Below, piece after piece: positions 1-9,940 of a DNA stretch of 24,175 nucleotides. Origin of the DNA: Lactifluus volemus (taxonomy: Eukaryota > Basidiomycota > Agaricomycetes > Russulales > Russulaceae); the NCBI GenBank assembly GCA_022376515.1, contig WTXI01000458.1:1-24175 (forward strand), in the 5' to 3' direction. Positions within the stretch are counted from its first letter, which is position 1; each line of letters begins with the position of its first letter. A model generated the notes under the pieces. That model searched no databases. It had not been told where the DNA came from and saw nothing but the letters and a program-made list of their open reading frames with translations. The position numbers were made by a program, and so were the translations under genes.

Positions 1-1913
1 AAGGAAACAAACAAACCTCGAGTCGTGGCCTGAAGACAATGGTGCATAGTAAGTTCGACCTGAGAATTCAGAAGCTTCTATGGGAACAGCCACCCTGTGC
101 AAATACAAAGCTTGTTCCTGGTAAACTATCACTTTGTGTCGGGATGCCTGTTATAATCAGGCATAATATCGCAACAGAACTTTGCATCACAAAGGGACAA
201 GAAGCAACCGTGTATGGGTGGCAGTCACAGAAAGTAAATGATATAAATACTATAGATACGTTATTTGTTTGGCTTCGGGACCCCCCTGTGGCAGTGAAGC
301 TTGATGGCCTTTCATTGAATGTTGTACCGCTGACAAGAAATTGTGTTACTACTACTTGTAATCTGCCAGATGACTCTACAATACAAATATCTCATGCACA
401 GCCTGATGTGCTACCAAACTTTGCCATGACTGACTATGCTTCTCAAGGCAAGACACAAGAAAGTAATGTGGTGGATCTGAGATATACACGGACACATCAA
501 GGATACTATACTGCACTTTCGCATGGAACATGTGCTGCAGGTACCTTAATATTGGGTGGTTTTCACCCCACTAAAATCATGGGTGGGGCTTCAGGGGCCT
601 TGCGGCAAGAATTTTGAGAACTAGAACTTCTGGATGATATCATGACGTTACATTTCAAAGACAGACTTCTGATGGAGGTTGCAATGGCTGATCACAGAAA
701 CTCTATCATTGCTATGTTTAGAAAAAATAGGGGCTTGCATTATATGCTGTCACATTTACACAAATCATTGAGATGGAATAAACGCGATCCATTCACAGTA
801 GGCACCGAATCTATGGGGGATGATTTTCAATGGAGGCTCGTTGACGCCATAAGACCGAAGAAAAAATTGTGTGCATCTGAAGTTGACATGTCCAATAATA
901 GTGAACGTCAGCTTGTAGCAAAGGAAATCGCCCAGATGGACAATATATCTGACTTGGAACTTCACCTTTCTAAGAACAGTTCAGATCACAAACAATACAG
1001 AGGGTTAAAAAGAAAGAGATCTGTAGATTTGAATGAACTTCTGGTGAATGCCAAAAGATGTATGACTTGTCACACTATAGTATCTGATGCAGTTACACAT
1101 TTGTCTCCTGATGTGCTTATCCCTGTTGGTACACAATGGAAAACTAATAGTTGCATGTACAACACCATAATTACTATCCTTTTCAATGTTTGGCGTGAAA
1201 ACCCGGTGGCAATGACGACAAAATGGAGCAAATTAAACAATGACACCCTAAATTATTTAACAGCTGCATTCAAAAAACACGTAGATTATTATGACCATAT
1301 GGGCACCAATTCATATACATTAGAACAAATACGTGATTGCATGAGGCACGAGCTTGCAAGGCTTGATAGAGAGTTTAGATTTGGTATATATATGAGCGCA
1401 CGTGCTGTCATGAATCAATTGCTAATGTCCCAGATGCCTATCATGAAATCTATTCATCGCTGTTCCAATAATCACCTAGTTGGTCGTGATGAGTGTGTGA
1501 CTACTTCCTGTGAGATTATGACATGTGGTGCTCCTGTTGACTATACTGTACAACAGTATCTCAACAATTTTAACACAATGTCGTCTCTTACATGTTCCGA
1601 ATGTAACAACAAATTGATTCGTTCGTTTTCGTTCATGTGTCATCCTCCCTTGTTGGTAATTAAGTTATGGTAGGGACTGCACACCTTTGATTCAGTGTTG
1701 CGCATTGATGTTGGGGGTTTATATCGAGAGTACCATTTACGAGGCATAGTTTACTTTGGGTGTGAGCACTTCACTGCTAGATTTGTATTGGAAAATGGTA
1801 TGATTTGGTTCCATGATGGGTTGTTGACAGGGAAATCTTTAGTCTACAGGACATCTGATATAACGACCATCCCACTGGATGAATCAATTCTGGCCATATA
1901 TATTATGATCTGA
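1..1913 (+). pseudogene. Helitron/PIF1-like helicase C-terminus with cysteine-protease-like tail, 5' truncated by the window
   Basis: One reading frame runs from the left edge (codons from base 3) to a stop at 1911-1913, broken by TGA at 615-617 and TAG at 1671-1673. The first part has the superfamily-1 helicase end seen in fungal PIF1/Helitron proteins: LVPGKLSLCVGMPV, the ATELCITKGQE block, then MTDYASQGKTQ (motif V-like) and YTALSHGT (motif VI, where His at 522-524 replaces the usual Arg). The second part resembles a ubiquitin-specific or OTU-type cysteine protease: TNSCMYN with the candidate nucleophile Cys at 1152-1154, several CxxC pairs (CMTC, CSEC), and a candidate His box (CEHFTARF, His at 1767-1769) followed by WFHDG. 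The breaks look like C-to-T changes (CGA to TGA; possibly CAG to TAG). The helicase assignment is firm; the protease family is an inference from motif order. The gene is dead or decaying unless it is read as separate pieces. Confidence 0.8.
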
Positions 1914-1964
1914 TGGCATGGCTTCTACAAGAGAAAATGTATGACATATCCTACATGCATGATG

Positions 1965-1983
1965 GTATGGGCTAGTGTTGCGG
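1965..1983 (+). repeat. Left target duplication and TIR of hAT 1
   Basis: GTATGGGC (1965-1972) is followed by TAGTGTTGCGG (1973-1983). Both match the right end exactly, in direct and inverted orientation respectively. After 11 bp the two ends diverge, though both remain rich in GCCG/CGGC words. Confidence 0.92.
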
Positions 1984-2189
1984 CAGCTTGCGGCTATTGG
2001 CAGCTTAGCCGAGAGCCGGAGCCGGCTTATCCTTAGCCGTACGGAGCCGAGCACCTGTCAAGCCCCCATTTTAGTTAGCTTGTGGGAGCTTCCAATCACG
2101 GCTACAGGCGTGAGAAGCCATTGGCTAAGCCATGGCGGTTCGTGCCTCCCCGTTGCCCAACCAACCCGCCTCCCAGACACCAGCCACCA

Positions 2190-4452
2190 ATGAGCATCAC
2201 ACCTCCTCGCTCAGCCAATTCGCTGCTTGCTCCTGGCACTCCAATACACACTCGCAGTTCGACTACTGGATGCCTCAACAAAGAACATCTCACACGAGAC
2301 AAGATCTTTCAAGCATTATCAGCAGAAATAGCTCCTTTCTTCCTTGGTCCCATGCCTCCTACAGAGTTTCTCTCCACTTTCCTTCCGAGTTCGGAACCTT
2401 CGAGTTCTGTATCGGGTATATTTGATGAACTAGGCAACACGGCGGATGAGGCTCAGATGTACCCAATATTTGTAAGTTATCGAGTGCTCTCTGAGCTTTA
2501 GGTATAGAACACTGAAGGGAAACCATTAGGTTGCAGCTGTTCAGCAACACGTCAAAAGGCTCTGGATCCGTGATACAGCAAACAAAAGTGACATAGCCGT
2601 TACCAAGTACAACGTTTCCTTCTCACCCGACTGCACTGTTTACGCCAAAGAACACCATAAAGTCATCACAGTTGATTCTCACCTCAGCGATATCTTTATC
2701 GAATTCAAGCACAACCAAGTGGATGATCCCTTTCTCCCTAATCCAAGGCTTCAATCACATTCTAATCCGCTCATGCGTGAAAATGCAAAGGGACTCAAAA
2801 CAGCCGGTCAGATTGCTACATACGCGGCTTTGCAACTAGACTCTCAGTATCGCACGCACGTTTTCAGTGTCCTCATTATGAAGACTTATGCACGGCTCAT
2901 ACGATGGGATCGGAGTGGTGCAATTGTCACCGGGCCAATCTATTATGCAGAAGATTCCGCGCTATTGGACTTTTTCACCCGTTATGATCAAGCGGACAGA
3001 GCGACGCGAGGACATGACGACACCGTTCGCAGAGCCTCAGTAGACGAGACTGAGAAAGCTTGCCTCGCTGACGACAAATTCAAGAATCAGGAACTCCTTG
3101 TCGTCGCCGTCCCTCGAGTAGTCGTGCCACCACGCCTTGGCTACTACGTTATCACACCGCCCGTAGCCCGGCCTCACATGCCTTTTGGTCGTGCGACCCG
3201 CACCTCAATCGCTTACGACATCGAATATGGCCGCATCGTCTTCTTCAAGGATTCGTGGAGGGTCGACCTCGAGGGAATGCTGAAGGAAGGTGATATCTAC
3301 GTGGAACTGAATCGAGCGAATATACCCAATATCCCTCACTGCTCAGCCTTCGGTGACGTGAACGGTCATACCACGCACACCCACCAATATGTCAATGCGG
3401 AGTGGGTACCGCGGTCTAAGTTTCAAGTTGAAAACGCATTCACTTGTCATACTCATCATCGATTAATCTTGAATGATATCGGTGAATCGTTGGAAACCTT
3501 CAAAACCAGTAAAGACCTGGTACAGGGCATTTTTGCAGCTTTGCAAGGTGCGTATCTGACCCCCCCTATCTGTTATGACTACCAACTGACCATTTTCTAG
3601 CTCATGAAGCCGCTTTTCAGAGATGTTACATCCTTCATCGTGACATTAGCTCGAATAATATACTATTGACTCCGAACAAAGGTGGACTTCTCATCGACTG
3701 GGACCTCTGCAAAAGAGTTGATTCGAGTGATTCATCACCTGGAGGTGCTCGCCAGTTCACCCGTACAGTACGTTACCACAATTTCCCAATGTGTGTTTCT
3801 TGACGATAGTTGGCAGGGTACATGGCGGTTTATGGCAGCGGACATTGTCGAGGACCCCACAATTCATCAAACATTTGTCCATGACATCGAGTCCACTTTC
3901 TTCGTCCTGCTATGGATGGCTATCAACTACGTCAAATCCGACTGGGACATAACGAAACGATCGTCCGAGCTTGGCACTATATTTGATCCACCTGTTTATG
4001 GAGATTCCGGAGGATCCACCAAGTCCCGCTTCATGCGCGGTGATTTCGACTCGGACTTGCCCAGATTTGTCAATAACCCACCTCTCACCGGTCTGTTGAT
4101 CGAGCTGAGGTCTTTGCTTTCTCACCGTCATTACAAACAGCCCCAGCCCGTGATGGGCCACAACGAGAATCCCGAGAAGTTTAAGAAGCGTCTCGAACGT
4201 CACACTGAGCATGAAACGGGCATGAAAAGCCTCGAGAACTACGATGCCATCATCGATTGTTTTAAGAGGTCCATCGAAGCCCTGGATTGGCCGCCCGGGG
4301 ACTCCGCCGAAAAGCAGGCGGTTATCCTCTCGCAAGCAGAGCGGTATGATTTACTTTCAAGTTCCAAGAGATGTCGGGATGCTGCTCCGGAAGGTGAAGC
4401 GTCATCGCGGAAGCGAGCCAACATCAAATCGAGTCCTTTTGAATCGATATGA
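2190..4452 (+). CDS. FunK1-type protein kinase, four exons, intact
   Basis: Exons 2190-2471, 2530-3547, 3601-3767 and 3817-4452 join in phase to a 700-residue protein; the introns are 58, 53 and 49 nt with GT-AG ends. The kinase domain is the FunK1 type of basidiomycetes. Candidate ATP-anchoring Lys334 lies in VFFKDSWR, with a helix-C Glu near 353. The catalytic loop is HRDISSNN (HRD 446-448), DFG is replaced by IDWD (Asp466), and the activation segment ends in GTWRFMAAD (490-498). Thr-Arg-Thr just before that segment and the HRDIS form are family hallmarks. The C-terminus has a basic stretch (SSRKRANIK) that could be a nuclear signal. The ATG at 2190 was chosen because upstream in-frame codons overlap the transposon's subterminal repeats; an in-frame start at 2082 is possible. 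The exon 2 acceptor could also be 2544. The gene starts about 215 bp inside the hAT terminus, so its promoter must lie in or near the subterminal DNA. Substrates are unknown. Confidence 0.88.
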
Positions 4453-4646
4453 CTCGGATTTCATCATTTGTATGTGTACTCTTATGTCTTGGACCATGGT
4501 GTATGCCATGTTTCTATCTTACGCTTCAGGGTAGTGTACAACATCCGAATAGTTCGGGCTCGGGCTTTACGTCTACACCCGTACTAAATGTTGAACTCTA
4601 TTTACATGAATTCCATCTTTTGTAAACGACCGCGTGCTGCCTGAAG

Positions 4647-4681
4647 GTTCAACGTTCAACGTTCAACATTCAACGTTCAAC
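4647..4681 (+). repeat. Five tandem copies of GTTCAAC
   Basis: Copies at 4647, 4654, 4661, 4668 (ATTCAAC) and 4675. They sit about 75 bp before the transposase ATG at 4757. Short clustered repeats near a transposase can bind the transposase or host factors, but no function is shown here. Confidence 0.8.
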
Positions 4682-4712
4682 GACCTCAGCGCCTTCAGTG
4701 ACCCCTCACTGA

Positions 4713-4718
4713 TATATA
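4713..4718 (+). promoter_or_regulatory. TATA-like box before hAT 1 transposase
   Basis: TATATA within CACTGATATATAGTG, 39 bp upstream of the ATG at 4757. The spacing suits a short 5' leader. It is the only good TATA match in this spacer. Confidence 0.4.
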
Positions 4719-4756
4719 GTGACTGCATTTCTTCCCTTCCTCACCTCGGACACCTC

Positions 4757-7700
4757 ATGCCTCCCCGTGTCCCCAGGGCCTCGAAGGCCAAAGTCGTCAA
4801 TGATATCCCCTCAGACCTACTGGAAGGTTCATCTCCTGCAGCTCAAGTGCCCTCTCGTCCATCAACTCGGCGTGCTTATTCTCGTGTACATGTGTACCAT
4901 CCATACACTGAAGGTTCTAGCTCTGAGCCGCTGACTACATCATCGTCATCATCATCGCCGTCGTCGTCCAGTCTACCACTACGAAGACCCAAGTTGTCGA
5001 TAATGTCCCTCAGGAAGGCTTTCGTGAGCATGAGCCTGCTGTGCCCCGAGCCACTCGTCCGTCCAAGCCTACTTGCAGGGGCCGGCGTCCTCGTGTAATG
5101 GTGAGTTTCTTACGCTCCTACATTGAGGGTTCTAGCTCTGACAATCGTGAGTACTAAGCCTGTTGCAGATGACGATCGTGAAGAAATCCAGTTACCTGAC
5201 AACGATAGCGATAGCGAGTCCGACGGTCCCCCAGCTCAACCAACACTTGATCATTCAAACGGACTTCTTTCTCAATCTAACACACTTTGCACGGATACCG
5301 TCGACACCAACTCTGAGCTTCCAAATACTGATACGGATATGGCATTCTTTTTCACTGAATTTGTTAATGATGAAGGTGAGACGATGAGGCGATGCAATGC
5401 TTGTTTGTAAGTAACGCGTCCTTTGTCATTGGTGTGATTTGACAGAACAACTTGAACAGGCTGGAGGGCCTTAGTGAAGAAAAGGCATCTTCCTATGGCC
5501 CGAACACGGGTAATACTAACCTTCGGAGACACCTGGACAACAAACATAACGTCATGTATTGTGAAGCTCGCGAGAAGTACAAATGGCCTATCTTCAAGTC
5601 TCTCGAGCACCAGGACAAGGGAGGCGTCAAGAAAGACTCACCTGGGCGCCAGCTTCCGGCCTATACTCCGGACGTATTCATCCGATACCTTGCTCGCTGG
5701 ATCGTTGCAGATGACCAGGTGAGCGTTGTCCTGTCTCACTTCCGTTAGTAGCTTATATCTCAAACTTAGTCATTTCGCGTTGTCGATTGCCTCGAATTTC
5801 GTGATATTTGCTATGTTCTGCGACCTGAACTTAGCACCATCCCACATCGCGACAAAATGCGCGAACGAATTACTATTGAATGGGCAAATGCGTTCAAGAA
5901 TTTGCGTAATGAACTCGCTGTTAGTCATTTCCTTTGATGACAGGAGCACTGACCCATTACTCCAAATAGAGGTCGTGCGGTCGGATAAGTTTCACCGCCG
6001 ATATCTGGTCAAGTGCAGACTTGACGCCATATCTCGCTCTAACATCGCACTGGATTTCTCAGGAGAACAATATTCTTGTTTTGAAAGCTGCTCTAATCAG
6101 CTTTCACCACCTTCCTGATGCACATACGGGTAAAAATATCGCTCATGCCATCCTATCTCTTATCGATCGTGCTCAGATTGACCCGCTCAAGGTATGTGAC
6201 CGTATATTAAACCGAGAGCTTTACTTAAATGACTAGATCGGTCATTTCACTCTTGACAACGCCGCAAATAATGGGACCGCCATGGAAGAGCTGCAAGAAT
6301 TATTACGCGTCGAGCGTGACGTTGCATTCGATCATCGCAATCATCGCATCATGTGTTTCCCACACATTGTTAACATCTGCACTGGCCACATCATCACCGC
6401 AAGTACTCAAGATGATGAGTTTGACCCTCTGCAGGACGATCCTATCAAACGTGTTGCAGACTTTATCCGCTACATACGGTCATCGTACTCCAGAAGGGAA
6501 TCGTTTGCGCGTAGTGTCAAGCTTTGCATCGACGATAACCCCGAGTTAGAAAAAAATCATCCCGAGTTGAATTCTCCCGAGACAAAGATGGGACGGCCAC
6601 TAGAACTCAAGCTGCATGTCAAGACTCGATGGGATTCTGTCTACCTGATGATCCGGCGTTTTCGTTTCCTGAGGAAGGTGAGTACATGCGTTCGAACTTC
6701 GAACGAAACTGTCGGCACTGACCCTAGGTATTCAGGCTGTAGATACGTACTTCGCGAATAATCCGTCGATCGAATCTATGAAGCTAAGCGCTACTGAGTG
6801 GGACCACCTAGAGCACATAGAATGTGTTCTAGAGGTATGTTCCCAAATACTCTTTTCGTGTCACGTTGATGATCATTGGTCAATCTTTACAGGCTGCGCA
6901 TATAGTTTTGCAAACTATGTCGTCTGAATCGACGCCAGTCTTGTGTGGTGCCATCGCCAGTTTCGAACTTCTCATGACTACGTGGGAAAAACTCGGTGCT
7001 ACATACTCAGAAGTAAAGCACTGGACAGATATTGGTTTGTTCTGGGCGCGGAAATATTACAAGTGGATGGACGACACTCATGCGTACATCATCACCTTGG
7101 GTAGGTTCCCTGATTTACCGGGGTCGGGACAGTTGCTGAATCGCTTCATAGTTCTCGATCCTGCCACACGCTTCTCGTGGATCCAGCGCGAGTGGGAGAA
7201 AAAATATATAGATCTGGCTAGAAAAGTCATGTTCGATCTGGTAATATTTACCTGCAGGCTCTAGCTGCACTCTGACATTCACTATTTATCGTAGATGCGT
7301 GAGTATCGCGCCAAGAAGCCGTCAATTGTGGAATCTGCCCAACCCCCCAAGCTTCCATCGTACGCGATGACGTCGACACGCTTCCAACTCCACGATCATC
7401 CCATACACCCCAGATCTGATGGCCCGGCATCGACGTGGAGCGTCGAAGACGAATTCACAAAGTACACTTCGAGTCCCTTGACCACGGAAAACACCAATAT
7501 CCTGACATTCTGGGAGGTACGTAAATGTTATTGCTTAATTTTCAAATTTACAACTCATGCTTACCGCTAAGGCCCACAAGTCTGAATTCCCTACTCTCTT
7601 TGCTATAGCCATGGACTACCTCCCCATTCAAGCATCTTCTGTTCCAAGCGAACGAGTTTTTTCGTCAGCTGGGGATACCGATACCAAGAAGCGAAACCGG

Positions 7701-7910
7701 ATCACCCCAGCCCTCATGGAGGCGTTGCAGATGCTAAAATTCCTGCTAAAGAAGCAGCGTCTCGAGTTCATGGTTGGTTGGAAGACGGAGGAGAGTGAAA
7801 TGCTGGGAGAGAGCAAGCAAGAACCAGAGATTACGCTCGAGTCTTTGTTGGGCGGGGACGCCGAAACCGCGAGGGATGAACTACTTGGTGATGCTATGAA
7901 TTTAGACTAA
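4757..7910 (+). CDS. hAT transposase with BED zinc finger (hAT 1)
   Basis: Exons from the acidic N-region onward are clear: 5169-5406, 5460-5718, 5770-5919, 5970-6191, 6237-6677, 6736-6834, 6893-7100, 7152-7240, 7295-7516 and 7572-7910. All join in phase with GT-AG introns of 45-58 nt and give 755 residues without a stop. The order is an Asp/Ser-rich segment, a BED finger (CNAC, then HLDNKHN), an RNase-H-like core with the first acid in TADIWSS (Asp at 6000-6002) and the second in TLDNAANN (Asp at 6255-6257), the CFPH motif typical of the family, and the C-terminal dimerisation block with SERVFSSAG (Glu at 7650-7652). The 5' part (4757-5100) is less certain. A plausible model is exon 4757-4891, then an exon starting at 4972 and ending near 5090, whose last donor must supply one base. 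The enzyme should cut at the TAGTGTTGCGG ends of this element. It seems intact and could be active. Confidence 0.88.
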
Positions 7911-8147
7911 CCGTGACTGAGTCTACGACACTTAGGGATAAGGACCTTTACTGCTAGTTTAACGTGATACCATCCCAGATTTCGTACTTTCATACTTCAT
8001 GCGCCCTGAAACATTGTCTGATCCCCCGTCACTCGATTTGCAAAATGGCACGTGCATCACATGCGGAGAGTCGGAGCTCGGAGTTCTAACTTCATCATGA
8101 AGGTCAACATCAACCCAACACAACTCGTGTATACAATACCATACCCC
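7911..8147. other. Spacer between transposase and CK1-like gene
   Basis: Non-coding. It holds the transposase 3' region and presumably the promoter of the next gene. Upstream ATGs in the kinase frame exist (for example near 8097) but their codons do not look like kinase sequence. Confidence 0.4.
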
Positions 8148-9182
8148 ATGTCAGATTCAAGCAAACTCAGCAGCGTCCTTCAGCCTAGCGTAGTTCGCGT
8201 ACGTGGACGATATAGGCTGGGAAAGTTACTGGGCTCTGGAACCCATGGTAAGTTGTTCTGTTTCCGTCTCACCTTTCGATTTTGCTCAATCCTCTAGGAC
8301 ATGTATACTTAGGACGGGACATCAAAACTAGGCTGGATGTTGCACTAAAGCTTGAGCCTGTCAAAGCACGAAACTCCCGTCTCAGTAACGAGCATGCTGT
8401 TTACAAGGCCCTTTCAAATGTGCCTGGCTTCCCTGCCATGCATTGGTATGGCACAGAGGTCCCTACAACGTGATGGTTCTTGAGTGCCTCGATCTTACGT
8501 TGGAAGAGGCAATATGCAAGTCCCACGACGACAACTTGGTGTTCTCCTTCGCCGATCAAATGGTAAATTTTCTCTGTTCCTCAAAATGTTTAATTCTTAT
8601 CCCTTTCGACAGCTTTCACGTCTTGAATCGCTACACGAACAAAGTTACATCCACCGCGACGTTAAACCGTCGAGCTTCATGACGGGCATGGGTGAAAAAG
8701 GCAGCCAGGTGTTTCTAATCGACTTTGGCTTGGCCCAACTCTTTCGCAATCCCTTGACTCGTCAGCACCTTCCGCAGATGTCTGGACTGAAGACTGTAGG
8801 CACCATCGCCTTTACATCAATTAGCAGCCATCTAGGACAGACGCAATCACGCCGCGATGATCTTGAAGCACTCATGTATACTATTATCTATTTATATCGT
8901 GGTCGCTTACCTTGGCAAGACGACCTTGTGGGAGACTCTGTTGGGAAACGTGGAGCAGCTGTTCTCAAGAAGAAGATTGCCTCGGCCGAAACTCTTTGCC
9001 TCGGCCTACCTGCACCCTTCCACACTTTTGTGCAGTACATTCGATCGCTCAACTTCGACCAGAAGCCACAGTACAGCTACCTCCACACACTCCTCACGCA
9101 ATGCTTGAGCAGCTCAGCTCCTGATTCCGTTCATTTTGCTTCATTCGGCAAATCCTCCTCACCATCCAGCGACCGAATGTAA
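8148..9182 (+). pseudogene. Casein kinase 1-like protein kinase, one frameshift
   Basis: Exons 8148-8247, 8298-8562 and 8613-9182. Features of the CK1 family in order: glycine loop LLGSGTHG (residues 29-34), VALKLEP with Lys51, helix-C Glu65 (SNEHAVYKAL), VPGFPAMHWYGTE, NVMVLE, the catalytic loop HRDVKPSSF, IDFGLAQ, a GT-x-SISSHLG segment, SRRDDLEAL, LPWQ and a C-terminal YIRSLNFDQKPQYSYL. Between YGTE and GPYN the frame shifts by one base; a single G seems to be missing at 8456-8460, so the gene reads through only if that base is an assembly error. The magnesium-binding Asn after HRDxKP, normally DN in this family, is Ser, as is the preceding residue. Even if full length, the protein may be a weak kinase or pseudokinase. 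Start 8148 (MSDSSKL) matches the short N-terminus usual for CK1. A splice donor-like GTAAGT overlaps the stop. Confidence 0.8.
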
Positions 9183-9394
9183 GTACTTTTGTTTGTCCCG
9201 ACCCCGAGTCCCCGACCCCAAGACCCCGACCCCCGAGGCTGACAAACAAGAATGTGCAGTTTACGTTCGTCGTTCAAAGGGCCGCGAGATGATCATTCAA
9301 TGTTGAGTGGGTGATAGGCCGTCATCGGCGTGTTTGTGACTTGTACCACGATATTTTAGTTGTTCCTTTGCTGTAGGCTTGTAGCGCTGTGTAG

Positions 9395-9421
9395 ACACGT
9401 TGCATGTGACGTGCAACGTGT
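9395..9421. repeat. Inverted repeat with 10-bp arms
   Basis: ACACGTTGCA (9395-9404) and TGCAACGTGT (9412-9421) are perfect reverse complements separated by 7 nt, so this could form a hairpin. Confidence 0.8.
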
Positions 9422-9593
9422 TTGGCTTGTTGTTACTGTTCTTGTAGCCTGTGGGCCGTGGGCCCGTGGCACTTAGGTTGGAGTTTGTTGGACATTGAAG
9501 GGGTGGCGTCACCGCCATGCCACGTATCACAGATTCACGGGTACTTTGGAAATGAGTGTGATGAGCTCCAAGCCGAGGGCTCCCCTCCGTAAG

Positions 9594-9644
9594 CCGGAAC
9601 CATTAGCTAAGGCTAAGCGGCTTAGCCTTAGCTAAAGGTTCCGG
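9594..9644. repeat. 51-nt palindrome in hAT 1 right end
   Basis: The stretch opens with CCGGAACC, closes with GGTTCCGG, and carries TTAGCTAAGGCTAAGC against its complement in between. Only one arm position and the centre do not pair. It lies 83 bp from the right end of the element. Confidence 0.85.
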
Positions 9645-9726
9645 CTAAGGTGGCTCGGCTAAATTTGGCAAGCCGATGCCATGGCTAAAGGGGGCTCGGC
9701 TTCGGCTAGCTCCGGCTCGTCGAGCC

Positions 9727-9745
9727 CCGCAACACTAGTATGGGC
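9727..9745 (+). repeat. Right TIR and target duplication of hAT 1
   Basis: CCGCAACACTA (9727-9737) then GTATGGGC (9738-9745), an exact partner of the left end. Confidence 0.92.
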
Positions 9746-9940
9746 AAATAATAGTACACTGTACATATGTGATAAAACTCTGTGCTCTTTCCTAGACGCC
9801 TCTGGCCACTGAATACTATTCTTTGCATATTATGGTATTCCTTTACTTTTATATATATCTCAATCATTGGATCATCTAACAATGCACTTCTACAACATGG
9901 GAGAACTCGGATATGCCATACAAAGTAATGGCCCACTAGC
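9746..9940. other. Spacer between hAT 1 and KDZ 3' end
   Basis: AT-rich, no gene recognised. Before hAT 1 inserted, this DNA followed directly on the helicase pseudogene, so the 3' boundaries of the Helitron-like element and of the KDZ element should both lie here. I could not identify either terminus. Confidence 0.4.

Larger units (their letters stand above)
4453..4756. other. Spacer between kinase and transposase, likely promoter region
   Basis: Non-coding. It holds five tandem 7-mers, GTTCAAC with one ATTCAAC variant (4647-4681), and a TATATA box (4713-4718) about 40 bp before the chosen transposase ATG. A pyrimidine-rich stretch (CATTTCTTCCCTTCC) lies between them, as is common at fungal transcription starts. 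Confidence 0.5.
9183..9726. other. Right subterminal region of hAT 1, non-coding
   Basis: Contains a GACCCC-rich run (9197-9238), a 10-bp-arm inverted repeat (9395-9421), a 51-nt near-perfect palindrome (9594-9644) and many GGCTCGG/TTAGC words up to the right TIR. No coding sequence is seen. These are likely transposase-binding or end-structure sequences. Confidence 0.6.
1973..9737 (+). mobile_element. hAT transposon 1 carrying two protein kinase genes
   Basis: The ends are the inverted repeats TAGTGTTGCGG (1973-1983) and CCGCAACACTA (9727-9737), flanked by the identical 8-bp target duplication GTATGGGC (1965-1972 and 9738-9745). An 8-bp duplication and a TAGTG/CAGTG-like terminus are typical of the hAT superfamily, and the element encodes a BED/hAT transposase. 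Subterminal DNA at both ends is rich in TTAGCCG and GGCTCGG words, and the 10-mer GAGCCGGAGC occurs in inverted orientation at 2013-2022 and 9709-9718. Order inside, all on the plus strand: FunK1-like kinase, transposase, CK1-like kinase. Apart from one frameshift in the last gene the coding parts are open, and the target duplication has no mismatch, so the insertion seems young. It landed about 50 bp past the helicase pseudogene stop. At 7.8 kb it is long for a hAT element, and the two kinases account for the excess. Confidence 0.92.

Noticed and set aside
3910..4335. 141-codon minus-strand frame
   Set aside because: Shadow of FunK1 exon 4, which has the family motifs on the plus strand.
4930..4975. 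TCA/TCG trinucleotide run as a microsatellite of interest
   Set aside because: It lies in or beside the first transposase exons and is a serine-coding run or an intron end; nothing further supports a special role.
5272..5610. 112-codon minus-strand frame
   Set aside because: It overlaps the BED-finger exons, which splice correctly on the plus strand.
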